A DNA stretch of 64,000 nt from Mauremys mutica (GCF_020497125.1 NC_059079.1:12419553-12483552); one strand, 5' to 3'. Shown: positions 1-12,561, counted from the stretch's first letter. Program-made: numbers and translations. The notes: generated from the letters alone by a model not told the origin.

Positions 1-540
1 TCTCCTCTAAAGAAGAGGAATTGACTTCCTGCCATCTGCTCTCAATCCAGGGCCTGCTGCAAGCAGAGCCGCGAGGATCCTGATGGAGCATGCAACCGAG
101 CCACTTTCACTGAACAATAAATGACACTTAATACTTCATCCTATCTTTTTCTACACGATCCTGTTCCTGAAGCCCTATGGGTCTTTCTGCAGCAAGTTGG
201 ACCGAAGTTCTGTGACAAGAATGTTTGGTTTACATTCAGTCTAATGATGCATCCAGTTCAGTTACTTCAGAAGTGGATGGTTTCTACTGAATGAAAAAAT
301 GAATAATTCTCACTATTGGCATTTATTTATTTCATTATTAAATTCAAGTTGACTCTTCCTCTACATGTTGTGTGTGCTGAAGAGTTTGTGGTTGAAAACA
401 TGCAAGACCAGTATTCTTCCCACACCTGGGCAGTAAACAAATCCCAATGCTTCTATAGTCACACATCAAATCCACCCCTTCTTCCCTTCTATCCCAAGGG
501 CTAATTCACATGTCCACACCCTACTTACCACCCCCATTCT
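1..540. other. Unassigned non-coding sequence
   Basis: No coding exon, RNA gene or clear repeat is visible. The only open frame is about 60 codons in AT-rich sequence, as expected by chance. Confidence 0.5.
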
Positions 541-915
541 GGTCCAGGGGATTTTCTCTTTGCAATCCTCCCGCCTAGCCAAAGCCCTCACCTGGCTGTC
601 ATTTTCACTGTCACTCCTCTTTGAATCCCTTACTGGCTCCCCATGGTCCCGTGCACCTGTGTTACAGCTCTTAACCCTTGCTTTTCAGGGCTCACATCCC
701 TCCGCGCCGACCTGTATCTCCAGCCCCCATCGATGTTAACGTCAAGGCCCCTTTCTTTCCTTCTCCCATGTCCTACGTTCATACCTTCCACAGTGCCCAC
801 CTATGTATGGAACACCCTCCGTAAGCCAATTCGCCAAGCCACCACCCTGCTCCCCCCCCCTTCCAAATACCTCCTACAAACCCACTTCTGCCATACCCCC
901 AAGAGCTCAAATGAA
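541..915 (+). repeat. L2-like LINE remnant (3' coding part)
   Basis: This pyrimidine-rich stretch resembles the region downstream of the reverse transcriptase in L2-type LINEs. The plus-strand translation has a decayed 'LTGSPW' step near 625-645 and 'YVWNTLRKPIRQ' near 800-835, where L2 proteins have a 'W...LP' segment. No intact frame covers the block. The 129-codon frame at 643-1032 includes this relic and is not a gene. A RepeatMasker alignment would settle the family; the call rests on pattern resemblance. Confidence 0.45.
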
Positions 916-2639
916 GAACTAAACTTAATGGAATCGTCAATGTGTGCACATACCTCACTGAGTCTCACGGGTCACCCTTCTCCTTCCTCTTTCCTTCCCA
1001 CCCCTCCCTCCAACCTGCAAGAACCTCATTAGCTGTGTCATGTATGGCTTTCATGCTCTTTGTGGCAGAAACTGGGTCTTCATTTGCTTCTACAAAGCAC
1101 CTCGCTCGCTTCAGCGAGCTGAAAAATAATCCCAGGGTACACAGGGCACTGGTTTTCCGTTGAAAATGTTTTTCTCTTAACCTCCAATGCTAGTGAAAGG
1201 CAGCAGTGAAGACCAAAGCCCCTAATCTAGCCACAGATTAGTCACATCTCAGGCAGCAGTACAAGCTCCCTCCCCCCCCCCCCCCGCAAAAGCCTGATCT
1301 ATTCTGAAAGGACTATCCTCCAGGGAGGAAAGGACTTCCATCTCTATGCTCCTTTAACCCTTGACCTTCCAGCTGAGGTTGCTAGCTAGTACCGGATGGT
1401 GTAATAATATTAATGAGAGAGACACACAAGTTTGTTAGGAATTGGACTAAAACCAAACTCAACATCATTAGGCAGTGGCTACTTAGAGTACACGAGCGTC
1501 AGAGGCCCAGTAAACCCTCAAGCCAGCCAGCCCTGCTTATGACTGGCTTTCTTTCCCTGTAACAGGGTGTCAAACAAGTACGAACAGTTCTATCAGACAT
1601 AGCACTTCAGACTCTAGCAGATGGGTTGGGAGGGAGACAAGACTGCTGCCAGGAAGCAAAGAGAAGACAAAAAAAAAAAATTGATGGCTGAGCATTTGCA
1701 CATTAGGCTCAAGATATTCTCTTCCCTGGCCTGCCTTTCAGCGTGGCCCCAGCGTGAGAGTGCCCTATTTAACAAGGCAGCCCTCAGACAATGCTGTTGC
1801 AAGTAAATACAGCACTTCCATTCTCTCCCCCCTTGTCAGGATAATCACACTGCCATCATATCATTTCTTCCCCATGTCACAAGTGCCACGAAGCAAAGCT
1901 GCTTAACGGGTCACACAGTTGAAAACTGAAGTTAACCTCAAGACACTTGGGTATATATTTCCCACTTGATTCACAGGCATAATTCCTGGCTTTGGGTCTC
2001 ACTTCCCGAGCCAGCAGGGAGGGCAGGATATGGGGGGCTTTGTCTCCATCAATGCAACACCTGCTTGATGACGGGGAAGGATTTTTAAGGTCTGAAGGGA
2101 GCTCCGCCAAGCCCTCAGCGTCAGACAATATTCATAAGGCCAACATGTTGGAGAGGAGGGTGGGGGAATAAGGCCTTAGCGATTGTATAGTTTTGACTAG
2201 AACGTACAAGATTTCTCACACACACGCCCCTGCCTCCAACTCCTCCGGGTCCTGGTTTTCACAGCTGGGCTATTCCAGGCAATACATCTTAAAAGTAGGG
2301 CATGGGGAGAGGAGAAAAGAGCAGATCACCCACAAAAAGTGGCCTCAGAGGCTCTGTGCAGGGCCAGGGCCAGGATCGACAGACATGTGCATTCCACTAT
2401 CGTAACCCAGGTTCTGCACGCTGGGACCCCTTTACAGACCAAGGCCCTGAGCCACATCAAATCCGCGAAGGAAGGAGAGAATTGTTAGCCTGAGGTGAAA
2501 ACTTGAGGTTCTCCCCTCTCACTGCATTTCTTCCCCATACAACTGGAAAGGGCACTTTCAGGCCACAGCCACATCCCTTCCCCTTCTCCCCAGCCTTCTA
2601 GAAGGGAGTTTAATTCAAGTAATGCATTTCAATAGGGAG
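916..2639. other. Unassigned non-coding sequence with a C14 tract
   Basis: Nothing gene-like is visible. A run of 14 cytosines lies at 1272-1285. Short overlapping frames on both strands at 1614-1806 and 1877-2128 have no recognisable domain. Confidence 0.5.
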
Positions 2640-2825
2640 CGTGGTGCATGGTTACTTAGGAGAGGTGCTCCTGGACTCCATTCCCAACTGCTGCTGGTTT
2701 CCTGTGTGACTGTGGCCGGGTTATTTACCCTCTGCCTCAGTCTGCCCATCTGGAAAATAGGAACAGTATTATTTACCGATCTAAAGGGGCTGCCTGATTC
2801 ATGTCTGTGAAGTACTTTGCACCCT
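2640..2825 (+). repeat. MIR-like CORE-SINE, sense
   Basis: The order of landmarks matches a MIR element in sense orientation: a decayed tRNA-like head, then 'CTGTGTGACTGTGG' and 'CTGCCTCAGTCTGCCCATCTG', then 'GAAAATAGGAACAGTA'. It is strongly diverged, as expected for an old amniote SINE, and has no visible target duplication. Confidence 0.7.
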
Positions 2826-2935
2826 ACGGCCCTCTCATCTGAGGTTCTCCGGGTGTTGCCTGCCGCCTACACAACTACCGCAAATCAGAACAGCAGGAGG
2901 TAACTGGACACGGTGGTTGTGGGCCTAGACATTAA

Positions 2936-3147
2936 GGGTACATCTACACTGTGAGAAGACCAAGTCTCAAAGCCCAGGTCAGCCGGCTTGGGCTAGGGCT
3001 GTGGGGCTAAACATGGCAGTGTAGACACTCAGGCTCAGAGTGGAACCCTCCCTACTCACAATTTTATAACCCTGCAGCCAGAGCCCTATGAGCCTGAATC
3101 AGCTGACCTGAGCCAGCTCTGGCTCTTATCACAGTGTGGACGTACCC
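2936..3147. mobile_element. Short non-autonomous DNA transposon (MITE), 212 bp
   Basis: The ends are inverted repeats: GGGTACATCTACACTGTGA on the left and, read from the other strand, GGGTACGTCCACACTGTGA on the right, matching at 17 of 19 positions. There is no coding capacity. The flanks are TTAA on the left and CTAG on the right, so the target duplication is unclear (possibly TA). The end sequence belongs to the RTCTACACT-type MITE group seen elsewhere in this window. Confidence 0.8.
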
Positions 3148-6100
3148 CTAGAGTCTGGACGTAATGAAATAACTTTACGTTAGCAGTGACTAAATATTAG
3201 GTGAGTCAGCAGTTACTTCACAAAAAAACCACTGCATGGTGCCTTGTTTAAAATCTATCCTGGAGGTACACAATGTGAATTCACATCCCCAGTGCAGACT
3301 TTCAAAGATGGCTGGGACAGATTGGTGATCTGGTATCCATCTACTTCGCCGCCCTCAGCATAGGCTTCGAGAACATAAAAGAAAGAATTAACTTACCGGT
3401 CAGGACTTAAGCAGACGGCATAAACAGGTAAGACTGAATTTAATTGGACTCCAGTTAAGCCTTTTCATCTCATTAAAGCTGCCTTCATCTTATAGAGTGA
3501 GGTTTTAAATTTAATAATAGAACTCTACCACACCTCACAGTAACCCGATTAACAGAGTATGGCACTATGTTGACCATTTCATACAGCTCTAAACATCAGA
3601 TGATTTCCTGCATTAGTCGCTTTGGGCTAGTAGTGCCTGCGCGGCTTCAATCAAATGATCCTCCCGCCCCCTTTTTAGAGTTTACACCACACGACAGAGT
3701 AAAACTGTTGTTTTGTAGACACCATAATTTGTTACATTAAAAAACAGCAACATGCTAATAACAACTCTGAATTTTTTTTTGCAAACGGTGACAGTGTGCG
3801 GGGAAGAGGGGGAGGAATTTACGCAATGGTTCCAGCAGTTAAACTACTATGTCAATCAGCTTACAGCTTTAACAGCATATTAAAATATTATATACTAAGT
3901 GTTTTCTCCACCATATTTCCAACCACCATTTTGTCTGCTGTTTCCAAAACTCTCCAAGGGGGGGTAAGAGGGGAAAAAAAGAAAAGAAAAAGCCATGAAT
4001 GTAGTACCAAGTATTTGGGAACAGTTTCCGTATTAACAGTAATGGCACTTTACTATCTCTCATACAGTGCTAATAGCCTGTAACTGTAATAATTCAAACA
4101 GACTGCCTCACGATTCCAGAGATTTAAAAGCAAGTGGCAGAATAAGGTAGGAGCAACGGTCATACCATTTACATTTAACTCTCTTTCCCCCTCTCCCCAC
4201 TTAAGATGCAATACATGAAACTAGCAACTTCACAAGATGAGCTGCTCCTCACCATATAGTAGGTGTCACAGTGCCTACTGTCCTACACAATTCAATTTAA
4301 ACCTTGGAACAGTCTGAAGATGCATTTCCTCCACATTCTTAAAAACTTCAGTATTGCATCAATTCAAATCGAATCCAGACTAAAGACAAAACTTAAGCGC
4401 TCTTAAGCCCTGAAAGGAATGAGGGAAATGGTGCAAAAAGGGTTGATGGCAATTTTCCATCAAAGATCAGACGTACATTGCTCATTCCAACCAAACCCAC
4501 AAATATTTAAAACAGGTGCGTCACAAATATATATATATATGCAATCTAGTTTTTTTTTTTTTTAAAGAGGATATTGTGGTAATTTGCAGAGGTTCCCAGA
4601 AGAGAAGAAGAGGCTAACATTTTCTCTGCTATAAGTAAAGGAACTAGAGATTTTGGAAAAGGATATTAATTATGTTTTACTTTAAGATCATGTAATAGAC
4701 AGGCTACGGTAAAGATTTGGGTTAGTGGTGGGAGGAAGAAAAAAAAAAGACTCAAAGGATTGCTGTGGTGTAACTATGCATTAACTCCATGAATGGTATC
4801 CGAGAGCCAGGCTTCTGACCTATACTACGACCTCAAGGTGAAGGGGGTGGGGAGAGGGTAAAAGGGTATTTACTGCAAAAGAGACTTTTTGATGACGATG
4901 AGTTTTAGTTTACTTGTGCTTCTAATATTTTAGCAGACTTTTACGATTGCTTATAATGCACCATCTCAGATAGCTGCACACCAAGGAAATCCTTAAAAAC
5001 CTAAAAGTAGCAGTTTGTGTTTCAACCAGGAACAAGCATGTATTTTTCTACACCCCTCCCCCCAAAAAAAACCCCACAAACAAAACCAAATCACACATTT
5101 TCACATACAAAGCCAATGCTTTAAAAAAAGGCAACACTGTTCAGTGGTGTTCCAGGCTAATACAGAGCTTTTTCCCTTGTAACGGATAATCTGAGACAGC
5201 AGCTACACCAGAGCAGCTTCAGACTCAAAACAATAGGATTTTAATCTTTTAAGGTGGCGGCCCCCTTATCCCTGGGAAGGAAACCCCTTCAGCCATTTAC
5301 AAATTTGTAAATAAGGATCTTGGTAGCATCTCATGGACATCTGCTCAACAATCCTGACAGTGTTACTGCTAACATTTACAAACATCCTTACGCAAACACA
5401 CATCACTCTCTGCTGATCTTGCTTTATCTAAATATATCCCAAGGAAATAACTTGGCAGTGCTGCAAAATTTCACAGCAACCAAATTTAAAAAAAGGAGAG
5501 AGAAAATCAAAATGAAAGCTGTAAGACAATAGACTAAGAAAACAAAGAAAGATGAGCAAGATTCTCTGTGGACGCACATGTGCACACGCACAGAGGTTAA
5601 ATAAGGCCAAATATTTACTGGCAATTAATGTTTTTGGTTGTTTTTTTTTAAAGTGACGCTTGCTCAGAAACTGTCCAAAAGGCTTGTTTATACAGATATA
5701 ATTGACAAGCTACTCAAAAGGATAGGATGCTAAACTGAAGCAAGCGACAGCTGCGCACACGCATCCTCAATCATTCCGTTAGCTGGTCAACTGGAAAATT
5801 CAACTCAAGGGGGTTAAGCTACTCAGGTCCCCTTGCAATTCTGGATTTATTTTTTTAAGATGCCATAAAAGCAGTGATAGAAGGGTAGTTTCAACCTCAT
5901 TTTCAATAAGCTTCACGGCAACTTCTTGTTTTTAAATCCACAGACTTCAGTTTTTGCCTCAGCTGTGGGAGTTTTCCCAGTGGCAGTTTCATGGCTCATA
6001 CAAGAAGCCAGGCACAATACAGTACTTACCAGTTCCAAGCTTTCCTGTCTTACAGACTAGCTGGCAAGGGAAGTCCTTCTGAAACCTGCAGTCCCGTTAG

Positions 6101-8250
6101 ACTACACTGCCAGCAATCAGGGCAGGTAGTTTTAGCTATGGAAACTGTAGATTATACAGGTACTAGAAAAATAGGCAAACAGGGGTGTCTCTTCCCGTGC
6201 GTTTGTTCGGCACATGGCACATTCTGGGCATCACTATAACACAGTATAATAAAAACGATACTAAAACAACATTATTGTTACATGTTCGAGAACATGTCTG
6301 GAAATTTAAAGTTGAGGTGTCAAGAACAAAATAAACTCTCACATTGCCGAGGTGTATTATGCTTGCCACAAAAGAGATTTTCCACAAGTGCCGAAAGGAT
6401 TTAACTGAACTAGTCCCACTGACTCTCAGTGGGATTTTCTTCCTAACTCCCTTTTGCACATTTAAAAATAAAATCTTCTCCCAAAGTAACTAGCTATGAC
6501 ACTAGACAGTTACACAGTTCCCTTACCCAGCTGCCCAGTTCCAGAATGATGCATGTAATTACACAACTTGGGGAGGTGTTTTCTTGTGCATGCATAACCA
6601 TATTTTACTCCTATGATTTTGTAACTTGTTTTTAACTCAGATCTCCATAATCATCATTCACTGTGGATTGGCTTCAAATTTGAAGAGTTAGGGACTGCAT
6701 ATTAAATGGATTTACTCTGTTGGAAGTCAGGAGTAACTCCACAACACTTACATTGGTGTGTACCCAGAATCAGGCTCTGTAATTCATTTTGTAAAACGGC
6801 AAATATATTTTTCAAGCTAAAAAAGTCTCTCTATATACACATACTGTTAGTCAGCTGAAGAGATTTTCAGAAGTTCCCCAAAAGTTGACCTCTGGTGACT
6901 CCTTAGAGGTGCCCCCCCCCTAAATGTTCAGAAATTTACTAAGTAAATTCATGGACTTCCGACGGAAGTCATTTTGCAACCTGAACTATAGCCTTTTCAG
7001 TGTGAACACGCTGTGCTCTGGTTTCTTTCACTAGCAGGTTGGAAAGCGCTGACAATCGAAGGGTTACAAGAACTTATTTTAACGCCAAACCTCCAGCGCA
7101 AAATCAATTTCCAACCTAAACATTTAAAAAAAAGTTTATGAACTTCCAGTGCTGCCAAACAAGCTCAAATGGGTTTCACTGAAGCACGCAATTAGCAAGC
7201 CTAAAAAATTATGTAAATACACAGATATTAATTACTATAAATTCTCCTCTAATAATTCCAGCAACAGAAACACCAGGCTCTTTTCCAGCAATCAATACTA
7301 TCCATTTAAGGACCCACCTGCCAAAAAAGTTATATAAAATTATATGAAACTTTCATTAGATAATGCAATTGCTTAAGACAATTAATCTACCATTCATCTA
7401 TTACCAAGTGTTCTTCAGTTTTATTGACCTCATTGTGGCATGACGATCAACACCACTATTTTTCTCTTCAACACCCTAACCCACAGTAAATAGTTTCCAT
7501 ATTACTACAACAAAGAGGCATAATTCCATTTTTTACGGCTATACTGGCCACCTAAGCTCCCTCCGGGCTTGCTTCTCACCTACCTACAGAAGATTTAGAA
7601 AATGCTTACAGATCAGCGACACAACAAAGCTGCTAGGTGAGGTAATTTGCCAGAGTTTCTGCAAAGTTGTGAGCATTAAAGCAGATGGGTGTTTACTCCT
7701 TGTAACGCTTCTCACTTCATGTGCTGTTACCACCATGTTATAATTATGAAGGGTCATTCAGCCACATGCTCATCAGCATACTTCCCTTCTGGACACACAC
7801 ATGTACTTGCATTTCATCTTGTTATGTTTACCATAAAAGCTGCATTAGAATGAGGCTAAGCAATGGAGCTCTCCAAATCGAGTTCTCTTATTTAGCTACC
7901 TTTGAAAAGGCTGAACTAGAAGAGAAATACCTCCCTCTAAAGAGGCTAATTGATAAGCTTGCTCCTCCATCCCCAGTGTTATCTCCTTGGCAGAGTCTAA
8001 ATTAACCCCAAATGGACAATCCGTTGACTCGGCCCCACTACTACCCATATGGAAAGCAGAAAGCTCTCCCTTCTCGTCAGCAGTCTAACTTCCACATCTC
8101 CAGTGGAGAGAGCAGGTGAGGGACTCCATTGAATACACACCACACGCTTCTGCCTCAATGCCAGTTTGGGCACAGGTGGTGCAGACGTGCACTTGAAGCG
8201 CTTTACTTCCCCCAGAAACTGGAAGTGATCACCTTGACTACACACACAGG
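3148..8250. other. Repeat-poor AT-rich block, function unknown
   Basis: About 5 kb carries no SINE, LINE or MITE that I recognise, unlike most of the window. It is AT-rich with many A or T runs and a short (TA)n near 4528-4540. All frames are under 100 codons and none looks like a known domain. It could be intron, conserved non-coding DNA or a long untranslated region, but nothing in the sequence decides between these. Confidence 0.4.
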
Positions 8251-8281
8251 CAGGGCCGCCCAGAGGATTCCGGGGGTCCGG

Positions 8282-8487
8282 GGTCTTCGGCGGCGGGGGG
8301 CCCTTCCGTTCCGGGACCCGCCGCCGAAGTGCCCCGAAGACCCGCGGCGGGGACCCCCGCCGCCGAATTACTGCCGAAGCGGGACCTGCCGCTGAAGTGC
8401 GGCCGGGGGGGCGGTCCCCGCCGCGGGTCTTCGGGGCACTTCGGCGGCGCGTCCCGGAACGGAAGGGGCCCCCCGCCACCGAAGACC
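8282..8487. repeat. Long inverted repeat (74/75-nt arms, 57-nt loop)
   Basis: The left arm at 8282-8355 and the right arm at 8413-8487 are reverse complements, differing by about two substitutions and one single-base indel. It lies inside the 630-bp hAT-like element. RNA read through it would form a very stable GC-rich stem. Confidence 0.9.
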
Positions 8488-8631
8488 GAGCTGCGCTTCG
8501 GCGGCGGGTCCCACTTCCCCCCGGCCCCAGCCCCAGCCTCTTACCCCCGGCTCCCTCCTCGCCCGGAGTCTCAGCGCCTCACCGGAACAGCGGCAGCGTG
8601 TGGCCGGCGGGGCCTGAGCTCCGTCCCGCTC

Positions 8632-8721
8632 AGAGCCGCGTGGTGAGGGGGCGGGGCTGGGAGCTCCACGCCGAGCGGAGGGAGCGGAGCTCCTAGCCCC
8701 GCCCCCTCACCACACGGCTCT
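8632..8721. repeat. Second inverted repeat in the GC-rich element (36-nt arms)
   Basis: The arms at 8632-8667 and 8686-8721 match at 34 of 36 positions and surround an 18-nt loop. Each arm contains a GGGGGCGGGGC (GC-box-like) core or its complement. Confidence 0.9.
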
Positions 8722-8888
8722 CTGAGCAGGGCAGGGCTCAGGGGCTCCGCCGGAGACATCAAGCGCTGAGGCTCCAGGAGAGGGGCGGAGGCAGGAGCCT
8801 CCGCTGTTCTCTTGGGGGCCCCTGCGGAGCCCGGGGCAAGGGCAAATTGCCCCCTTTGTCCCCCCCTCTGGGCGGCCCTGCACACAGG

Positions 8889-9017
8889 GCAGGGGTGAAT
8901 TAGCTCTCCAGAAGAATAGGTAGCTTTTCCATTCACAAAGATTAGCCTTTGTAAGGGTAAGCAGTGATGCCCAATGCGTGAGGCAGCTTTGCAAGAGCAT
9001 AGTGAAAAAAATGCACT
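8889..9017. other. Short unassigned spacer
   Basis: Sequence between the hAT-like element and the CR1 tail. No further feature is visible. Confidence 0.4.
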
Positions 9018-9103
9018 GTCTGGGGATTGGTCCTGCTTTGAGCAGGGGGTTGGACTAAATGACCTCCTGAGGTCCCTTCCAACCCTGATAGTCTATGATT
9101 CTA
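9018..9103 (+). mobile_element. CR1 LINE 3' end, sense, strongly 5'-truncated
   Basis: The sequence carries the typical CR1 3' tail: 'GGTTGGACTAAATGACCTCC', then 'TGAGGTCCCTTCCAACCCTG', ending in the octamer-type tail 'TCTATGATTCTAA'. Only about 86 bp remain, as is usual for CR1 copies. CR1 is the dominant LINE of birds, turtles and crocodilians. Confidence 0.93.
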
Positions 9104-9311
9104 ACTCTGCTAATCAATTGACAGCTGTCACCCTGTGCGGCTCGCCAAAGGAACGCACAACTGGTGCCAAAATGCATTCTGGTTTTATTTCCACCCACAC
9201 TAGTGTTTTTTTTATAGGCTGGTCTTGAGTTTTACCTGTTTCCTGAAAAATCCGTTCTCTCATCTTCACTCTCAATGAGTTATCAGCGGTGACTGGGGCA
9301 GGAAGGATCGT

Positions 9312-9465
9312 CTAAGGCTAATACCTAGACTGGGATGCAGGAGATCAGGGTTCAATTGCCAGCTGTACCCTAGGCAACTCGCTTACCCTATGTCCCAGAA
9401 CCCATCTGTAAAATGGGGATAATATCACCTCCCTATCTCCTAATGAAGTTATCATCCTCACAACA
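9312..9465 (+). repeat. MIR-like CORE-SINE, sense
   Basis: Landmarks are 'CAGGGTTCAATTGCCAGCTG' (B-box region), 'AGGCAACTCGCTTACCC' and 'CATCTGTAAAATGGGGATAA', in MIR order. Diverged; no target duplication seen. Confidence 0.8.
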
Positions 9466-12400
9466 GCCATAACGGATGGGATATGCTCAGATGCTAGCAT
9501 GATAGGAGCCAGATACGCATGAGGGCAGATTCCTGGACACCTACGCAGAGAGGGCATATGAAGGGTGACAATCTTAAAAGGATCAGAAGGTTCAACCTGT
9601 GAGAAGAGGCAGTGAAGTTCAGACACCCAGTGCATCTGGTGAAGAAGGCAGTTAAGCACTTTCCAGTGGGGGTGGAGGGAGGAAGGACAGCAGTTGCGGA
9701 AACAGAACAAGTAGCAGCAGCTTCAAAACAGCGAAAAAATTAAGATTGTTAGGAAAACGCTTGCCTGAGTGCAATTAAGGGATTAACTATCTAGCGAAGC
9801 ACAGACGGCAACATCACATCACTAGGGTTGGGGTGGGTCAGCTCTTCCCTCAGCCTGCATGATATCCTTTCTTGTACGGGCGCAAAGGTACTGAAAAGAA
9901 AGGCAGAGTGCGATATTGTGCTTAACACCACGCCTACTTGCTAGAACAGGGGAAAATGGCACTTCATGCAGCGCCTATAATGGAGCAGAAGTAAGGAAGA
10001 GGGTTACACATTACACACACATTTTGTGTCTAGACAAAATTAACGACATGCAAACATACACAAGCCAATGGGCTGCATCTCTGGGTCGGGGGCTAGAGTG
10101 CAATGTGGCATCACCCAGCTCCTCTGTCACTGGGTGATCAATTTAAGAGGTTTAAGTGATTTTTAGGGCAAGTTAAATCTGAAAAACATTTTCCCCTTCA
10201 ACCATGCAGACAGAGCCATTGTTTTCCAAACAGCTTTGAAAATTAAAACTTTGGAGCAGATTACTACGAAAAACCATTGAGATAGATATGTTCAGATCAT
10301 AAGCTCTTCAGGGCAGCGACCATGCCTTGCTTGCTAAATACCATTCAGTTATGACACCGTGTAAATATTAATAATTAAGTGAACAGGTGTAATACATCTT
10401 TAACCCTAAATCCCTTGTCAAAAGCCTGTTGGCTTCAAGAGATGGGACTGCCGTTTCTTAGTGCAAATAACTTTCACTGTTGCTTTCTCTGCCTATTTAT
10501 TTGGCCAACTCAAAATGTAATGACATTTTGAAGGGGAGGAGGAGGGGGGCCTAGATTTAAACTGAACCTAAGTGAAAAGAAAAAATCCCCGGTAAAACAT
10601 GCACTGAACTATATTTACATTACTGAGTTATTTTTTTTAAAGAAGTCTCTACTTATCCAAAACATTTACCGACATTATGCTGCACTGACTAATAAAGGTT
10701 TTGCCACTCATGTCGAGCTACACAGAATACTGCGTGATACTTGGAAAATTTGCAAAATCAAGATGCTGCTATTACTCCACAGCAAAAAGGAACACACAGT
10801 GGGAAGTACAGTGTGCAGCCCTGTTTAAACGGACGGATCTTATCAATAAAATTACAACTGCCCTATTTGTAACGGTATCCTGAACAAGCATCAACTGATC
10901 ATACAGAGTTAACTAAGCCATTAACCTCACATTTAGAAGAGCTGACAAGAGATAAAGGGTTCTGAATTTCAAGAAACCCAAATACAAGCAGTTAGCTTCA
11001 CATGCTTTTTCCAATAAACCTAGCGAATTTTCAAAGGTTGCGGGAAACAAATTTTGTCTGCACTGAAACAATCCCCCTTTCCTAGCTCTGAAAGTCCGAC
11101 GCCTTCAGGAGGAGAAAGAAAAAGCCTTGCATTAGGTCTAGAAGCACACACATTGATATCATCTTTTCTGACTTGGTATTTAGCAATTTATCAGCTCTAG
11201 CTTCACTATAAGGTGTGAATCCTGCCAAGAGAACAGTCAGTCAGGTATGGGGGGCGGGGGACGAATAGGGGGACTGCAGGATCGAGCCAGTTAAAAAAAA
11301 AAGACTGATGGGGGAAACTGAGGCCAGGTTCCGGGATCACAAATCAGGACACTGATTATTCTGTAGAAAAATGCTCCTACTTTGTATATTATCTTCTAAG
11401 ACGAGGGAAAAAATGAATGCAAATACTATGGACATTCTCCCATTCTTGTTGTGCACTTCCAAGCATTTGAATGCCAAAATATCACTTTTGCTTAAGCCTA
11501 TTTTACTGCTAGCAGCTGTCTGTTATTATTCTACAACACCAATGGCGAGTTTGAGAGAGTTCTTCCAGAGCAGGTGAACGCCATCTGCCCGTCCCTAACA
11601 AGATGCCCATTTCACTTAGACAAAAAGCTGACAGCTATGTGGCCACCATCTTCGTGCAATAATATGAAAACCTTTTGAAATGCTGCTGTAACCTTTCACA
11701 GATATTCAAATAGGCATTGTGTACCTACTGAAGTAGCAACACTTCTCCTCTAGCATCTCCACATTTCAAGCCCCTCACAGGCAGGCTGGAGAGGAGCATG
11801 CTTTCAGAAAGGCCTGTAATTGACTTGCCTACTGATCTGTGAAGAGTAAGTTTTCCACAAAAGCCTTTTAAAAAAAAAATCACACACCCCTTCCCCCCCC
11901 CAAAACACACAGTGTAACAAAGTGGCAGGTTAACAAAAAAAAATTACCATTTGTAGCAAGTGGCTTTATAATGTATTCTATAGAACGTTAGTGATAAGTA
12001 TTAAATATGCCAACAGAGCAGGAAGGAAATGGCTTAAATAGAGGCAAACAGGGTTGAGATGGTGACTGCTTTAACTGTCCATCATCCCTAGGTATTTACT
12101 ATCTGTGTCCCTTCTCGGACAGCTTTTGAAGATTATCACTACTGAAAATGCTATCACATGCCCCCAATCACCCCCCACTGCTGGGGTACTTGGGCTAACA
12201 AGTTGGGCAGAAGCTACTAGTCAAGTTAGAACTGATCTAAGCCACAAGGGCACCCCTGGACAAGAATATAAAGGCTCTGGTGGTGGAAGACTACAGGAAG
12301 ACAAGAGGAACACTGAAGCTACAGAATCATCTACTGATGGACAGGGTCTCTAGTATGTGAGACTATCGCTGTCTGTAAACCCACACAGGGCCAAGACAGA

Positions 12401-12561
12401 CTGCCTTGAAAATGCTGAGCTGGAGGGTATAGCCACCCTTCGCCATGTGGGATCCCAAGATTCAAGCAAAGGCTGAAAATGCGGTGCTCTGAGCCGGAGA
12501 AGAGCAAACACCTAATGCTGCTCAACACCGCCTCCGCCTCTCCCCTTCACTCTCCACTCTC
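9466..12561. other. Unassigned non-coding sequence
   Basis: Mostly unrecognised. A short 'ATAAGCTCTTCAGGGCAGCG' at about 10299-10318 resembles the 3' untranslated tail of L2-type LINEs. A small hairpin, CAAAATGT-AATG-ACATTTTG, lies near 10511-10530. No frame over 121 codons and no recognised protein. Confidence 0.45.

Larger units (their letters stand above)
8251..8880. mobile_element. GC-rich hAT-like non-autonomous transposon, 630 bp, with perfect target duplication
   Basis: The element begins CAGGGCCGCCCAGAGG and ends with its inverted repeat preceded by extra C residues, giving a 16-bp perfect terminal inverted repeat. It is flanked by an identical 8-bp duplication, CACACAGG, at 8243-8250 and 8881-8888. 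A CAG...CTG end with an 8-bp duplication is characteristic of hAT transposons. The interior is extremely GC- and CpG-rich and holds two long hairpins. The frames of 88 to 160 codons across it are by-products of GC richness and symmetry: similar peptides occur on both strands. It would probably score as a CpG island but is a mobile element. The perfect duplication suggests a fairly recent insertion. Confidence 0.9.

Noticed and set aside
5900..5995. Short minus-strand frames with lysine-rich peptides ending in stops, considered as a terminal coding exon
   Set aside because: Two different frames look equally plausible, no acceptor is convincing, and I recognise no protein.
6030..6106. Exon-like 77-nt minus-strand segment with a strong donor (GTAAGT at 6029-6024) and a fair acceptor (CTGGCAG)
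   Set aside because: All three frames contain a stop, so it cannot be an internal coding exon. An untranslated or non-coding RNA exon is possible but unsupported.
7997..8936. Several overlapping frames (88-160 codons) and a CpG-island-like block, suggestive of a promoter and first exon
   Set aside because: The block has hAT-type ends and a perfect 8-bp target duplication at 8243-8250 and 8881-8888. The frames on both strands give similar proline/arginine-rich peptides because the sequence is an inverted repeat.
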